NCBI GenBank assembly: GCA_035048495.1
Contig: CM068540.1
Span: forward strand, 14,802,829 to 14,866,828
Reading direction: 5' to 3'
From: Euptelea pleiosperma
Lineage: Eukaryota; Streptophyta; Magnoliopsida; Ranunculales; Eupteleaceae
DNA length: 64,000 bases
Positions 1 through 10,305 of this stretch are shown piece by piece. Position numbers and translations under genes: made by a program. The notes beneath the pieces are model-generated. The model saw nothing but the letters and a program-made list of their open reading frames with translations. It was not told the DNA's origin and made no database searches. Each line of letters starts with the position of its first letter. Positions within the stretch are counted from its first letter, which is position 1.

Positions 1-137
1 AATGAGTCACGTGGCGCACTCTCAGAGGATACTGACCGTATGGGTGTTTGTCCTATCCCTAGGTGGACCTACAAACCAAAATCAACCTGATCAATAGAGT
101 CCTCTGAGAGTGCGCCACGTGGCTCATATTGTGGGCG
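1..137. mobile_element. Foldback (MITE-like) element, cut by the window edge
   Basis: Bases 2-29 and 101-128 are near-perfect inverted copies built on 'cacgtggcgcactctcagagga'-type sequence (seen). The right arm runs on into 'atattgtgggcggtcag', so the left end lies outside the window. The interior carries the 'accgtatgggtgtttgtcctatcc' and 'ggtggacctacaaacc' blocks shared with the elements near 7.0, 8.5, 26.1 and 62.3 kb. Compared with the copy at 7028-7330, most of the interior and the second inner arm are missing, so this looks like a deletion derivative. No coding capacity. Confidence 0.75.
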
Positions 138-300
138 GTCAGCGAAGCTTTACTCTTTCTTAAAGTCTTAAACCACACTGCAGCGCTCATAACTAATATA
201 AACTGATAAAGGGTATACAATGTGGTGGGAACAGTTATAATTTATTGTTTGGCTCTGCGGACGGAGAAGCAGTCCTCTCCTCTGTTCCTTCCATTGTAAG

Positions 301-1032
301 GTGAGCTCTCTCTAATCTCAACAATTTACCATATTGGAATGATTTCAGAATGAATCCTCTGTAGCTTGATTGCATCTTCCTTCAATTTCAATATTTTCTT
401 CTGTCCAAGTGCATGTTATTGGAATTCCCCCCTTTTATTTTGTTTTTGCTTTCTTGCTTTGGTGTTTTTTTAGTGCTGATGCGACGTGGGATTAGTAAAT
501 GTTAGTTTTTGAAGGATAGAGCTTCTGGGTATGGTTTTTTGGAATTCTAGGTTGTTCTGTGTTGTTTTGTGAATTGGGTTTTTGTAAGTGGATCCTCTCC
601 AGCTGCTTTTTTTTTTCTTCAAATTGGGTATTTTTTTGGGTTTTTATTCATTTGGGATTGTTTGGGATACTCCTAGATGAAAGACAAGGGATGATGGAAT
701 AGGAGTATATATATTTTATAGAGAACTTAAAAACATTGTATGTACTACTTGTGAGTTTTAATTCTGAGTGTTTATTTATGTGATTGTTGTTTCTTATGCG
801 TGTGTGCTGTGGTTTTCTGAGTCATGAATGATGAGATTGCAATGGATATTAAGAAGGAACCTGTTTTTGTCCTCGCATGGTTTTTAGAATGATACATGGA
901 GAATTTGAGAATTGTTTCCTGAATTTGTTGATTGGTGTTCTTGGTTTGTGCTTCATACATAGGATAGAACAGAAATACTAATGAATTTCTCAATTCTTAA
1001 GTGTTCTAATGATTTGAATTTTTTCACATCAG
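301..1032 (+). other. Possible intron in the 5' UTR of the F-box/kelch gene
   Basis: A consensus donor (aag|gtgagc) lies at 301. A pyrimidine-rich acceptor (ttttttcacatcag) ends at 1032, eight bases before the ATG at 1041. The interval is T-rich with no long reading frame, as expected of a plant intron. The untranslated exon upstream would start somewhere before 300. This is inferred from splice-site sequence only. Confidence 0.4.
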
Positions 1033-1040
1033 AGAGAAAG

Positions 1041-2284
1041 ATGCAGTGTGTCCGAGTTTCATCTCACCAGGCTCCAGTACACAGGCTGGGAGATTCCCAA
1101 ATGACATTATCGCCCAAGTTTAGATTGGCCGTAATCCAATCATCTTCTTTGCTACATCCGTCATTGGAATCAGAGCCATCATCACTGGGTGGAGGAGGAG
1201 GACCACCCCTCATTCCTGGACTTCCTGATGATATTGCCCTCAACTGCCTCCTCCGGTTGCCAGTCCAGAGCCACCCGTCCTGTAGAGCCGTCTGCAAGCG
1301 ATGGCATCTGTTGCTAGGCAATAAGGAGCGTTTCTTCCGCCGAAGGAAGGAGCTGGGCTTTCAGGACCCCTGGCTTTTCATCTTTGCCTTTCACAAATTC
1401 AACGGAAAGATCCAGTGGCAGGTCCTCGACGTCACCAGCTTCGCTTGGCACACCATCCCAGCCATGCCCTGCAAGGACCACAGGTTCTGTCCCCATGGGT
1501 TCAGGTGTGTTGCCATTCCCTATGAGGGCACCCTCTTCGTCTGTGGGGGTATCAAGGTCTCTTCTGATGTGGATGATTGCCCCTTGATCTGGTTCTAAAA
1601 TATGAAATACACAAAAATCGTTGGACTGTAATGAGCCGGATGCTGACCGCACGGTCGTTCTTCGCAAGTGGAGTGATTGACGGGATGGTTTATGCTGCTG
1701 GAGGGAACAGCGCTGACCTCTTTGAGCTTAACTCAGCCGAGGTCCTGGACCCCACCAAGGGGAATTGGCGCCCTATTGCAAGCATGGGGACCAACATGGC
1801 CTCCTATGATGCGGCAGTTCTTGATGGGAAACTACTTGTGACTGAAGGATGGATGTGGCCTTTCTTGTTCTCCCCCAGGGGTCAGGTTTATGACCCTATA
1901 TCTAACAGTTGGGATACTATGGCTGTCGGGCTGATAGAGGGCTGGATGGGTTCGAGTGTGGTGATTGATGGGCATTTGTTCGTGATTTCTGAGTATGAGA
2001 GGATGAAGCTCAAGGTTTACGATGTGGAAAGTGATTCTTGGGACACAGTCGCCGGTCCCCCCATACCAGAGAAGATATGCATGCCTTTCTCTGTGAACTC
2101 GAGCGATTGCAGGATCTATGTTGTAGGTCGCAACCTTCATGTTGCTGTTGGTCACGTAAGGAGGCTGAACCTCAGCTGCACTTCTGGGAAGAAGTGGAGC
2201 TTTGTTGTTCGATGGCAAGTGGTAGATGCACCAGAAGCCTTTTGTGACTTGACGCCTTCGACCTCTCAGGTTCTGTTTGCTTAG
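1041..2284 (+). CDS. F-box/kelch-repeat protein, At1g30090 type, with a one-base frameshift
   Basis: Probable substrate-recognition subunit of an SCF (Skp1-Cullin-F-box) ubiquitin ligase: the F-box binds the Skp1/ASK adaptor and kelch repeats form a propeller that holds a substrate. The substrate is unknown. Start: the ATG at 1041 opens MQCVRVSSH, matching the N terminus of the Arabidopsis protein as I remember it; an in-frame ATG at 981 is less likely. The F-box covers about residues 58-100 (IPGLPDDIALNCLLRLPVQ, then CRAVCKRWHLLL). Kelch-type GG motifs follow (CGGIKV, AAGGN). The frame breaks at codon 180: the sequence has four C at 1580-1583 where five would keep frame. Frame 1 stops at 1598 (185 aa); homology continues in the next frame to the stop at 2282-2284. 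With the base restored the protein would have about 414 residues, close to the ~398 of the relative. It is either a recent pseudogene or an assembly error; the rest of the gene is so well kept that an error is plausible. The coding part has no introns. Confidence 0.9.
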
Positions 2285-3379
2285 TTTTCTCCTTTTCTTC
2301 TAATCTTGCTTCTTGTTGAATGATTTGTAACTGTAGAACATGTAAAACTGTAAAAACTGTACATTTGTAGTAGGCCTGTTGAGTAGGTTCTTGTAGTTAC
2401 ATCTTGGATGGTATATATCAGCTGATAGGTTGAACAACCTTGAGTTGGTTCTAGGTTTCTTACTTTTATTGTTTAATGTATGCTGTGATTTATGATAGGG
2501 ACCCCACTCAAATGAAGAAATGCTGTAGGAACATGCAAATAAAGTCCAAAGATGGTCCAATTTTTTTCGATCAGAAAATTATTTTATTTTAGAAAAAGGT
2601 GAAGAAAAGATTTTGCAAAATTGACAACATTCAATCCTTCTAAATTATACTTTAATCAATGTATAATAATTCCATCTTACCTGTAATCCATAGCACAAAA
2701 CTAACTGTAAGATCACCGACAATCATGAAACCCAAATGTTTCTCCTTCGAATAAACTAAATGTATGGGTCTCAACTAGAGGTGTAAATTTGGCCCCACAG
2801 GCTAGGCTTGGTGGAAAAAGTGAAACCTGAGCCCAGCCCGGGCTGGTGGGTCGGACTAGGTTGGGTTGATGGGTCGACCAAAAAAAATAAAAAAAATCCT
2901 AAAAATTGTGCAACTAATATTAAGGTGCGATGGAGTCGATTGACAGTAAAAATTCATAAAATAACTGAACAATACATTCACAATTTTATTAAATTTAAAT
3001 TTGCTTACAAGTTACAATGTACTTTAGACAACAAGCTATCTTAGCCGTTGGGAATTTGGGAAATTATAATTTGTAATTTACAAATAACAAATTATTTAAG
3101 GGGTGAGGAAATACATCAAAATAGGTTTAAGTACATCCCAACTAGATTGGCACCCACTCACCTATCCTTCATTTGCACAACTCTACCCCAAAATGAAAAT
3201 ACATGTTTATATTTCATTGTTTTACATACAAAATAAAGAACAAGAAATACAATTTATAATTCTATCCTTTCCATCTCCTCTTCAAGAGCTTCTTCGGCAG
3301 CTATATCTTGATCTACTATATGTAACATTATGACACATGGACATAACTAACACAACTTCCTAACCTCCTACTATCCATA
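2285..3379. other. 3' flank of the F-box gene and AT-rich intergenic DNA
   Basis: An AATAAA at 2538-2543 is a candidate polyadenylation signal, 254 bases past the stop. At about 2775-2880 there is a 'gcccagcccgggctggtgggtcgg' block of the kind common in plant dispersed repeats; a related 'caacccgacattgggctcgg' block recurs at 13.6-13.75 kb. The short frames at 2808-3333 have no recognisable content. Confidence 0.45.
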
Positions 3380-3545
3380 ATACCATGGTTCAAAGTCATT
3401 AGTTCCGTTTCGGTGGTTTCGGTTCGAAATTGACCGAAACCAACTGAAAAATTTGTACTGTGAAACTTGGTTTCAATTGGTTTCAGTCAGTTTCGGACGA
3501 AATCAAGCGAAACCAACATAGTTTCGTTGTCTACCGAAACTTGAA
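3380..3545. repeat. Repeat with inverted 'ggttTCGGT / ACCGAAAcc' motifs
   Basis: The stretch alternates 'tttcggt', 'accgaaac' and 'ggtttca' blocks on both strands (for example 'gtttcggtggtttcggttcg' and 'ctaccgaaacttgaac'), so it can fold on itself. It looks like a dispersed non-coding repeat; family not identified. Confidence 0.5.
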
Positions 3546-3614
3546 CCCATGCATAATACTTAGACACATTGATATAACTAACACAACTTCCTAACCAATT
3601 AATAACTACATAAT

Positions 3615-3703
3615 GATGATGTGGTTGGACATCTGGTGCTGATGACGTGGCTGGACATCTGGTGATGACGTGGCTGGATATCTTGTGGTGATGATGTGGC
3701 TGG
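3615..3703. repeat. Short minisatellite running up to the assembly gap
   Basis: About four units of 23-26 bases with core 'gatgacgtggctggacatct', varying at a few positions and in an optional 'gct' spacer. The array stops 11 bases before the N run, so its true length is unknown. Confidence 0.8.
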
Positions 3704-3714
3704 TCAAAAAACAT

Positions 3715-3814
3715 NNNNNNNNNNNNNNNNNNNNNNNNNNNNNNNNNNNNNNNNNNNNNNNNNNNNNNNNNNNNNNNNNNNNNNNNNNNNNNNNNNNNNN
3801 NNNNNNNNNNNNNN
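3715..3814. other. Assembly gap (100 N)
   Basis: Exactly 100 N, the usual placeholder for a gap of unknown size. A reading frame at 3670-3870 spans it and is meaningless. Confidence 0.99.
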
Positions 3815-4542
3815 ATTTTTTAATTATTTTATTTATTTGGATATTCAGTTATTTTTTATTTAATGCTTAGGAGGTTCGTATTTATCAACTCACGCTACAT
3901 ATTTATGATGTGTGTTGGGGATTCGTTCTCGATCACACATCGGGATCTGTGTTGACACCAGATGTGCTGGACCAGTCGTAGGGTGTGACACTAACATAAT
4001 TGATATTTGGCCCAACACTTAATAGACCTACACACTCAAAATCAGCCAGATTAGCGATTTCTAGATTTGGATGTGAGCACACGTTTATGGATTAATTAGT
4101 TAAAGCCCATTATGAAAAATGTTTAAATATAATGGCTCTGAATTACTGATTAAGCAGATTTTTAGTGAATAGGTCCATCAAATGGTGGGCAAAACATTCA
4201 TGGCATCAGTGGGCCCGAAAGAGTGTGACACGTCCTAACAAAAGATTTCTACCCTACCCTTCTATTTTAGGTAGGCATTTCTTCTATACACATTAATAGC
4301 AAAGTTTTATCCTGAACACAGCTAGTCAGAGCAGCTACAAAAAAATGTATTATTGATGCGGCACCTCAACACTTGACAAGTACCCCTATTTTATATTTTT
4401 GAAATTTAAACATTTTCAAAAAACAAATATTTCAATGTAGCACGTGTTCCAATGCTAAAACTAAGATGTTCTTTGAAAATATTGTGGAGAACTTGTGGTA
4501 GGAATCTCAATGACAATCAATAGAAAACAGTGTTATCAGTGG
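3815..4542. mobile_element. Degenerate foldback (about 3985-4230) and dispersed repeat
   Basis: Bases 3985-4230 carry decayed versions of the window-wide foldback arms ('ttggcccaacac', 'cctacacactcaaaatcagccagatt', and later 'agcagatttttagtgaataggtccatcaaatggtgggc'). The block 'cacctcaacacttgacaagtacccctattttat' near 4360-4400 recurs at 12.65-12.8 kb and in part at 26.5 kb. No gene seen. Confidence 0.5.
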
Positions 4543-4881
4543 CAAGGTTTAAAAGGGGCCATTATAAGGGTATAACAGACTAGGAGCGTTATCGTTTTTT
4601 TCGTTGTAACGAATTGTAACGTTTAAGGGCACAAGTGAAAAATTATGGGAAAAAAAAACTACGCTAAAATTCAAAATTCAAAATTTGAATTTCAAATTTT
4701 CACTAAATAAATAATGGAAAATTTCACAGAAAATAACGGTCATTATTTTCATTATAACGGAAAAATGAAGGAAAATAACGGTTGTTATAACGAAAGTAAC
4801 GGCCATTATTTCCTAAGCGTTTAAACGGTACATAACGTAACGGGGGAGATCCGAATCTGTTAAAACGGCCTTTTTTAAACC
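4543..4881 (+). mobile_element. 'ccgttataacgg'-rich foldback, copy 1
   Basis: Starts 'aaggtttaaaaggggcc' and ends 'acggccttttttaaacc', with many internal 'ataacgg/ccgttat' pieces in both directions. The same ends and order occur at 9446-9770 (opposite strand) and 9787-10041. Non-coding. I found no convincing target duplication around this copy. Confidence 0.7.
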
Positions 4882-7027
4882 ATATTGAGGGGTACTTGTC
4901 AATTGTTGACGCGCTAACGAAAAGTCAAATTAAAGATATAGAAGACAGGAGACCGAGTCACTTTTAATACCCAAAAGCTTGCATCGCAAGGAACTAACAT
5001 TATAATCTATTATCTATACTAAAGCTCGGCATTGCTGATGTGGCGCACTCTACATCTTTTCTCCAAGGTTTTTCCAAAAATACCCCTTCACAAAGGTTAA
5101 CAACTTAACCTTCTCTCACACATTTTGGCTATGTCTCTCCGTTTCCTATTTAGCTTTTTTAAAAACATTAATTAGACATTAACTTCGACACCGTGTGGGT
5201 CCAGTCATCAATTGAAACTTTACCAATTGCGTTTACAAAATCAAAAGGTTTCGTCGCTGAAGTTTAAACGTTACAAACTCAAAAGGATATTACATAATTA
5301 ATTTGAAATAAATTTACACTGTTCTTTTTTTTTTCAATCCCACGACCATCGTTTTTTGCAATATTTTTTCAAAAACACCTTTTGCGACTCTCCTCTCCCG
5401 TCTCTCCCTCTCTCAATGCATCTCTTCCTCTCCCCGTTCTCTTCCCCTAAAATCCTACCACAGTTTTAAAAGGATTATAACCCTTAGACGTCATGGCCGT
5501 TCAACTGCACGCCTCCGCCGTTCTCCCTTTGCCTGCCGTTGTCTCCTCTTCAGTTCGACACTGCTGAGGTGGCACTCAACTGTGGTGCTCCGCGCAAGGA
5601 CAAAGCTTCAACATAAAGATGAACAAAACAGAACAGAAAGAAAGAAGAAGAACAAACGGGTTAGTTTTCAATTTTAGTTACTTCCACTATAGCTCCTCCT
5701 TTCAATTCTATTTCTTCTTTTTTGGTATTTTTTTTATCCAAATAAATGGAGGGCCAGGGAAAAACACTTAACTATCAAAACAAATAAAACGCAATAAAAT
5801 GAACCAATGCCATGAAACCAATTCAATCCATCTCATAGTCACCAAACCACACAAACCCAGTTCAAATTAACCAAAATCCAGACCCGAAAAGTCATAATAT
5901 CAAATATCCACAAAGCAAAACCTTGCAAAAAATGGTGTATAACCAAGAAGAAGGGAAACCCCCGTGAAAGAAAGAATACGAACCATTTATCAACCAGATG
6001 CTAGATTCTTCAGTGTTGATGTTGTAAAGAACGCATTTGTAGCAGATTCGGACTTCGATGCCAAGCTAATCAATCTGCCGATATAGGAATCGGCTGACCC
6101 ACCAGTCTCGAGGCCTCTGCTGCTATGGTTTCTTTGCCGTAGAAGCAGAGCGCTAGAGAGCATGCAAACAACTCAATCCGGAGTTTTTTTTTTTTTTTGT
6201 GTTGTTGTAATCAACTCAATCCGTAGTTTACATTTGTTGTTCTTTTCCCTTTTCTACATAGAGAAACTTTGATGTAAAGGCCACACGTCATATTTTGATG
6301 TCCACAGTCCACCACCAAAAGCCACATGGAACTCTCTTTCAGGCCCACTGACCCTTTGGATTTTCAGTCTTGTCAGTAGATTTACTGCAAGAATCAGTCC
6401 GATTCATGGTCTGCAAACCAACATCGGCCCATTGAAAAATGTTCGAATCCAACTGCTAGAAATTACCAATCAAGCTAATTTTTTGTTTGGAGGCTCACTA
6501 ATGAGCGGGCCCAACGTTCATGGTGTCGGTGGACCCGAAAGTGTCTTATTATACTAAGTACTACTGGGAATGACGTAAGTGTCATTTTTTGTGTGTAATC
6601 AAGTATCTTTCTTTTTCTAATTTTGTTTTAGGAGAAATATGTCAAGTATGGGGTTCAAGCTCATACAAGAATTAGGTTCCTAATATTTTGACTAAGGCAC
6701 CACTCTTGATAAATGAATCCTATTAATCTAAAAAACAAATCTACCCTTTCTAAATGCAAAATTGAACATCCTCTGATCATAGAATAAGAACAACTTTGAT
6801 TTTAAAATGAACATTTTTTTGTTATTGTGCAACTTATGGTGTGCGTAGTTTAGATGTGTTGTTTAGATGCATGTGTATACGTATGGAAATAGTGTGTGCA
6901 AATAATATCACCCTTTTAAAAAGGGTATTTTCTTTTCTTTCATGAGGAGGGCTCCAAGAAATTATATTGGGTGCCTTTATGGAAAAAGGTTGAATAGACT
7001 TTACTGCCGGACATTCATCGCAACGGA
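4882..7027. other. Intergenic DNA with decayed repeats, no gene
   Basis: No reading frame here has recognisable content. 'atctatactaaagctcgg' near 5013 resembles the 5' end style of plant Helitrons (TC plus TATACTA), but I found no matching 3' hairpin-CTRR end. 6345-6545 holds another worn copy of the 'gggcccactgacc...caatcaagct...cggtggacccgaaag' foldback. The rest is AT-rich, with short T runs. Confidence 0.4.
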
Positions 7028-7330
7028 CCACAGTATGTGCCATATGGCGTACTCTTTGCGATCGCTGAACATATGGATATTTGGTCCAAACCTAGGTGGA
7101 CCTACAGACAAAAAAATTAGCCTCATTAGTGATTTCTAACTGTTGGATTGGAGTCATATCGATGGGTTGATTTTTAACCGTGGAATTTAAGCATTATTTG
7201 GGGTACAAAGATCCAAAGGTTTGAAATCACTATTCAGGCTAATTGTTGGTATGTAGGTCCACCTAGGGATGGGCCAAACACCCATATGGTCAGTCGTCTC
7301 TAAGATTGCGCCATGTGGCTCCTATTGTGG
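7028..7330. mobile_element. 303-bp foldback element of the 'ggtggacctaca' family
   Basis: The left part 'ccacagtatgtgccatatgg...tatggatatttggtcc...cctaggtggacctaca' is matched in reverse by the right part 'tgtaggtccacctaggga...ccaaacacccatatggtcag...gccatgtggctcctattgtgg' (seen). Arms are about 85 bases. It is the clearest full-size copy of the family and the reference for the window-edge copy at base 1. The central sequence is shared with 62.9-63.07 kb. Confidence 0.8.
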
Positions 7331-8277
7331 TCTGTCTCTCAAAGTTCTACTCGAAAAGGTTCAACTCTATTTTGACTTGAAAGCTGCAAAACTTTAGTAG
7401 TGCATCTTTCACATCTTCATGCTCATTTCTAAGAAGATGGTACTTGAGACTCATGTGTGATGTTGATTGAATTTCTAAGAAGGTAGTCCTCCTTTGAGAT
7501 TCATGTGTGATGTTGATCGAGGGCCAAAGATGCTACATTGTTACCATGTGTCTTAAAGTACTAAAATCAAGGCACGCTTTGGAGTACTTATCTCTTGAAA
7601 TACGTTGAAGTTCAGAGGCTTTTTTAAGGTGGAGAAGACACCATCTATAATAACTTCACGAGATTCCAATCCCAGAATATCTTTTTTTTTTTTTCTAAAA
7701 CGTATGTTCTCCTTCCCAAAATGTTAACACATGTCTCTCTCCTCCATCTCTCATAATGTCTCTTCTTCTTCTCTACAACAGAATGTCACGCCGTAGCAAA
7801 AAAATTCTCCACAGTAGAACATTGGATGCCTATTCATTAGAAGGTCGGATGTCAAGAGCAAAAGATGTAGAAGCAAGAAATTTCTATAACAACACATCTG
7901 ACGGCGAGAGCAAACTCTCTTTCCACTACATTATCACTAATCACCACATCGACCAGGTAACTTTTTCCCTCATCGTATATTTTCTCTCTTCTTTTGGATT
8001 ACTTCTTAATTGCTTTTTTTTTTTCACGGTTTAAATTTTTCTACAAAATTCAATACAAAAAACATGAAAAAAATAATAATCATTAGTTGAAGATTTCACA
8101 ACTTATAATTTGCAAGATAGATTTCAAGTTCTCAGCATCCCAACAATAACAACGAAGTTAAATCATCATCAAACGACCCAAATAATCCATCAAATATAAG
8201 TAAATCAAACTAACTTACATAATCATAAGTGTAATTAATGTTGATAGCCCATCCAATCAGATTAGCGCACCCACGCA
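7331..8277. other. Intergenic DNA with a local duplication, no gene
   Basis: 7427-7521 is an imperfect tandem duplication of a unit of about 48 bases ('tttctaagaag...tcatgtgtgatgttgat'). A 92-codon frame at 7756-8034 has no recognisable domain and ends in low-complexity T-rich sequence, so I do not call it. From about 8255 the sequence matches the paralogous segment near 12.93 kb. Confidence 0.45.
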
Positions 8278-8286
8278 CTCAAAACG

Positions 8287-8874
8287 GGACAAATCTAGTC
8301 TGCAACCACTTCCAGTGTTAAAAGTATGTAAACATCGCATCCACCATTGAATGCTCATTGAAAAACGTGTTCTTAATTCATAAAATGTATTTTTTTTAAA
8401 GGTCGGGCTCCGTTGACAGATCCAAAATGACAGGGACACAATATAAGCAAGGTGGTACACTGTTACAGGATTGACCGCATGGATGTTTGTCCTATCCCAT
8501 GGTGGACCTACAAACCCAAAACCAGCCTGATTAGTGATTTAATCACTTTGCATCTTTGTACCTCAAATACTTCTTAAATTCCTACAGTTGAGATCTGCCC
8601 ATGAAAATAAGTCCAACCCAAAGCCTATAAATCACTAATCAGGCTGATTTTTGGTTTGTAGGTCCACCATGGGATAGAACAAACATCCATACGGTCAGAG
8701 TCCTGTAACAGTCTGCCAAGTGGCTTATATTGTGTCCCTATCATTTTATCTGTCAACCGAGCCCGGCCCTTTTCTAAAACATTGAATTAACACATTTTTC
8801 AAGGGACATCCAACCGTAATGACAATGTTTGAATACTTTTTAAGTCTGCAAATGGTTGCAAACTAGATTTGTCC
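8287..8874. mobile_element. 588-bp hairpin element with 9-bp target duplication (MULE-type MITE)
   Basis: The outer ends are 'ggacaaatctag' and its reverse complement. The arms stay complementary for nearly 300 bases each, so the whole element is one long hairpin. The flanks are a perfect 9-bp direct repeat CTCAAAACG (8278-8286 and 8875-8883). Nine bases is the size typical of Mutator-like (MULE) insertions (family knowledge). The middle (about 8431-8747) carries the arms of the 'ggtggacctacaaacc' family, so one foldback may have gone into the centre of another. No coding capacity; transcription would give a hairpin RNA (inference). Confidence 0.88.
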
Positions 8875-8883
8875 CTCAAAACG

Positions 8884-9380
8884 TACTTCACAAGGAACCC
8901 AAATTGCATAAATACGCGTTAAGATTTGCACTTCAATTTACTCATTCTTGCATTCTAAGAAGAAAAAAGAAATCTAAAACAGACAAGAAAGAAAATGGGC
9001 TTTCTATCATCCATTTTCTGCTGCTTTGTTAACTCCTCTCGCGTCTCCGGCAATGGTGACGGCCGGAAAACTCCCTCCAAAGAAGTCAAAATCAAACCCA
9101 AATCTGGAGCTCCTATTCCAGTTTCATACTTTCCCATCAACTCCAACGTTTCTCGCTTGTAGTTTCAAGAAACTGCTGAAGTTAAGCATTGGTTCCGATT
9201 TTTTAAAAGCGATGACACGATGTTGAAGGGGCTCTCATCACTACCGCCCTTAGCAGTTCGGCTTGGCTGGTATGATCATCCTCTTCAAATGTTAACAGTT
9301 GTGGGGGCCCACCACTGCAAGGTTGGCCCAGGTTACCGTACAAATTCATCTGTATCGGCCTCTAAAGGCTTACCACTCTG
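8884..9380 (+). repeat. Duplicated segment, copy A
   Basis: Aligns with 12961-13445 from 'aaggaacccaaattg' through 'gtacaaattcat', with substitutions and small indels. The match also extends leftwards past the hairpin element (8251-8286 against about 12930-12960), which places the duplication before that insertion. It carries the small gene at 8995-9162. Confidence 0.85.
8995..9162 (+). CDS. Small N-myristoylation-motif protein, copy A (55 aa)
   Basis: A complete small frame too short for ordinary gene finders. It opens MGFLSSIFCC: Gly2 and Ser6 fit the N-myristoylation consensus, and Cys9-Cys10 are possible palmitoylation sites, so membrane anchoring is likely (inference from motif). A basic stretch KIKPKSGAP lies near residue 34 and the protein ends SNVSRL. 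A TATA-like 'cataaata' lies at 8908-8915. The paralogue at 13080-13250 has the same layout, and the one length difference between them is a whole codon, which supports a real coding past. Cys3 of the paralogue is Phe here. I do not recognise the family and assign no function. No intron is needed. Confidence 0.55.
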   Translation: MGFLSSIFCCFVNSSRVSGNGDGRKTPSKEVKIKPKSGAPIPVSYFPINSNVSRL

Positions 9381-9436
9381 GTTGTATTCAATAATTTTCC
9401 TTTCAAGTAAAATAAAATAAATTTATTTTTTGTACT
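9163..9436. other. 3' part of duplicated segment A, then AT-rich DNA
   Basis: The sequence after the small gene still aligns with 13251-13445, but neither copy keeps a shared reading frame there, so it is probably 3' UTR or flank. Nothing else is recognisable. Confidence 0.4.
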
Positions 9437-9445
9437 CTTGTACCC

Positions 9446-9770
9446 AAGGTTAAAAAATCGGCCGTTATAACGGATTTGGACCTACCCCGTTACGTTATGG
9501 ACCGTTAAAACGCCCAGAAAATAACGGCCGTTATTTCTGAAAAATTTTGTGAAAAAAACGGCCGTTATTTTCCATTTTTTTCCGTTATTTTCCATTTTTG
9601 AAATTTTGAAATTCAAACTTTAAAATTCAAAATTTAAATTTCAGCTCCATTTTTCCGTTATTTCCATTATTTTCCATTTTTGCCCCTGAGCGTTTTTTTT
9701 TCGTTATACGGAAAAAATGGCTAACGCCCCAGTTCCGTTATACCGATATAACAGTCCCCTTTAAACCTTG
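9446..9770 (-). mobile_element. 'ccgttataacgg'-rich foldback, copy 2, with 9-bp target duplication
   Basis: Reverse orientation relative to copy 1: it opens 'aaggttaaaaaatcggcc' and closes 'agtcccctttaaaccttg'. The flanks are CTTGTACCC at 9437-9445 and 9771-9779, a perfect 9-bp duplication (10-11 bases if the next A is counted). Terminal 'aaggttTAAA' is inverted at the two ends. Short size, terminal inverted repeats and a 9-bp duplication fit a MULE-type MITE. Confidence 0.82.
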
Positions 9771-9786
9771 CTTGTACCCAAGTGTT

Positions 9787-10041
9787 ACAAGGGGCCGTTA
9801 TAAGGGTATAACAGACTGGTGGCATTATTGTTTTTTCCGTTATAACGGATTGTAACGCTTGTGGGCATAAACAGAAAATAACGGACATTTTTTAACAATT
9901 TGTTTTTCAAAAAATATAAGTCATTACTTTCGTTAATAACGGAAAAATAATAGAAATAACGGCAGTTATTTTCTGAGCGTTAAAACGAACATAACGTAAC
10001 AGGGAGGTCCAAATCCATTTATGAGCCATTTTTTAAACCAA
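9787..10041 (+). mobile_element. 'ccgttataacgg'-rich foldback, copy 3
   Basis: Same orientation as copy 1, 16 bases from copy 2, forming a head-to-head pair. Begins 'aaggggccgttataaggg' (the first 'tttaaa' is lost) and ends 'cattttttaaacc'. No clear target duplication, so its left end may be truncated. Confidence 0.65.
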
Positions 10042-10305
10042 GCTTGACTCGCACTCTCCACACCATGACAGAGCATTGAAAAAGATTAAAATTCAATAGT
10101 TAATGGCAGATAGAGGTGTTAATATCAAAATTTTCTACATCATTCATGGGTCGATCCCAATAGGATGAATCTACGAACTGTTGATGAAATAAGCAAGACC
10201 CTAGAATGTAAAGAAAATATAAAAATGTGGTAAAACGTTTTTTTGTGAAAACCCCTTTTCGATTTCGTCAAGCTGGTACGTGCAATGGGAAAAGTTTTAG
10301 TCTTT
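10042..10305. other. Intergenic, nothing recognised
   Basis: AT-rich spacer between two foldbacks. The small frame on the minus strand has no recognisable content. Confidence 0.4.

Noticed and set aside
1314..1667. 117-codon antisense frame in the F-box gene (also 1064-1321 and 1832-2218)
   Set aside because: Shadows of the real coding strand, caused by its GC-rich codons.
3670..3870. Open frame across the N gap
   Set aside because: It consists of unknown bases; meaningless.
7756..8034. 92-codon frame as a small gene
   Set aside because: No recognisable motif, no conserved partner, and it ends in a T-rich low-complexity tail.
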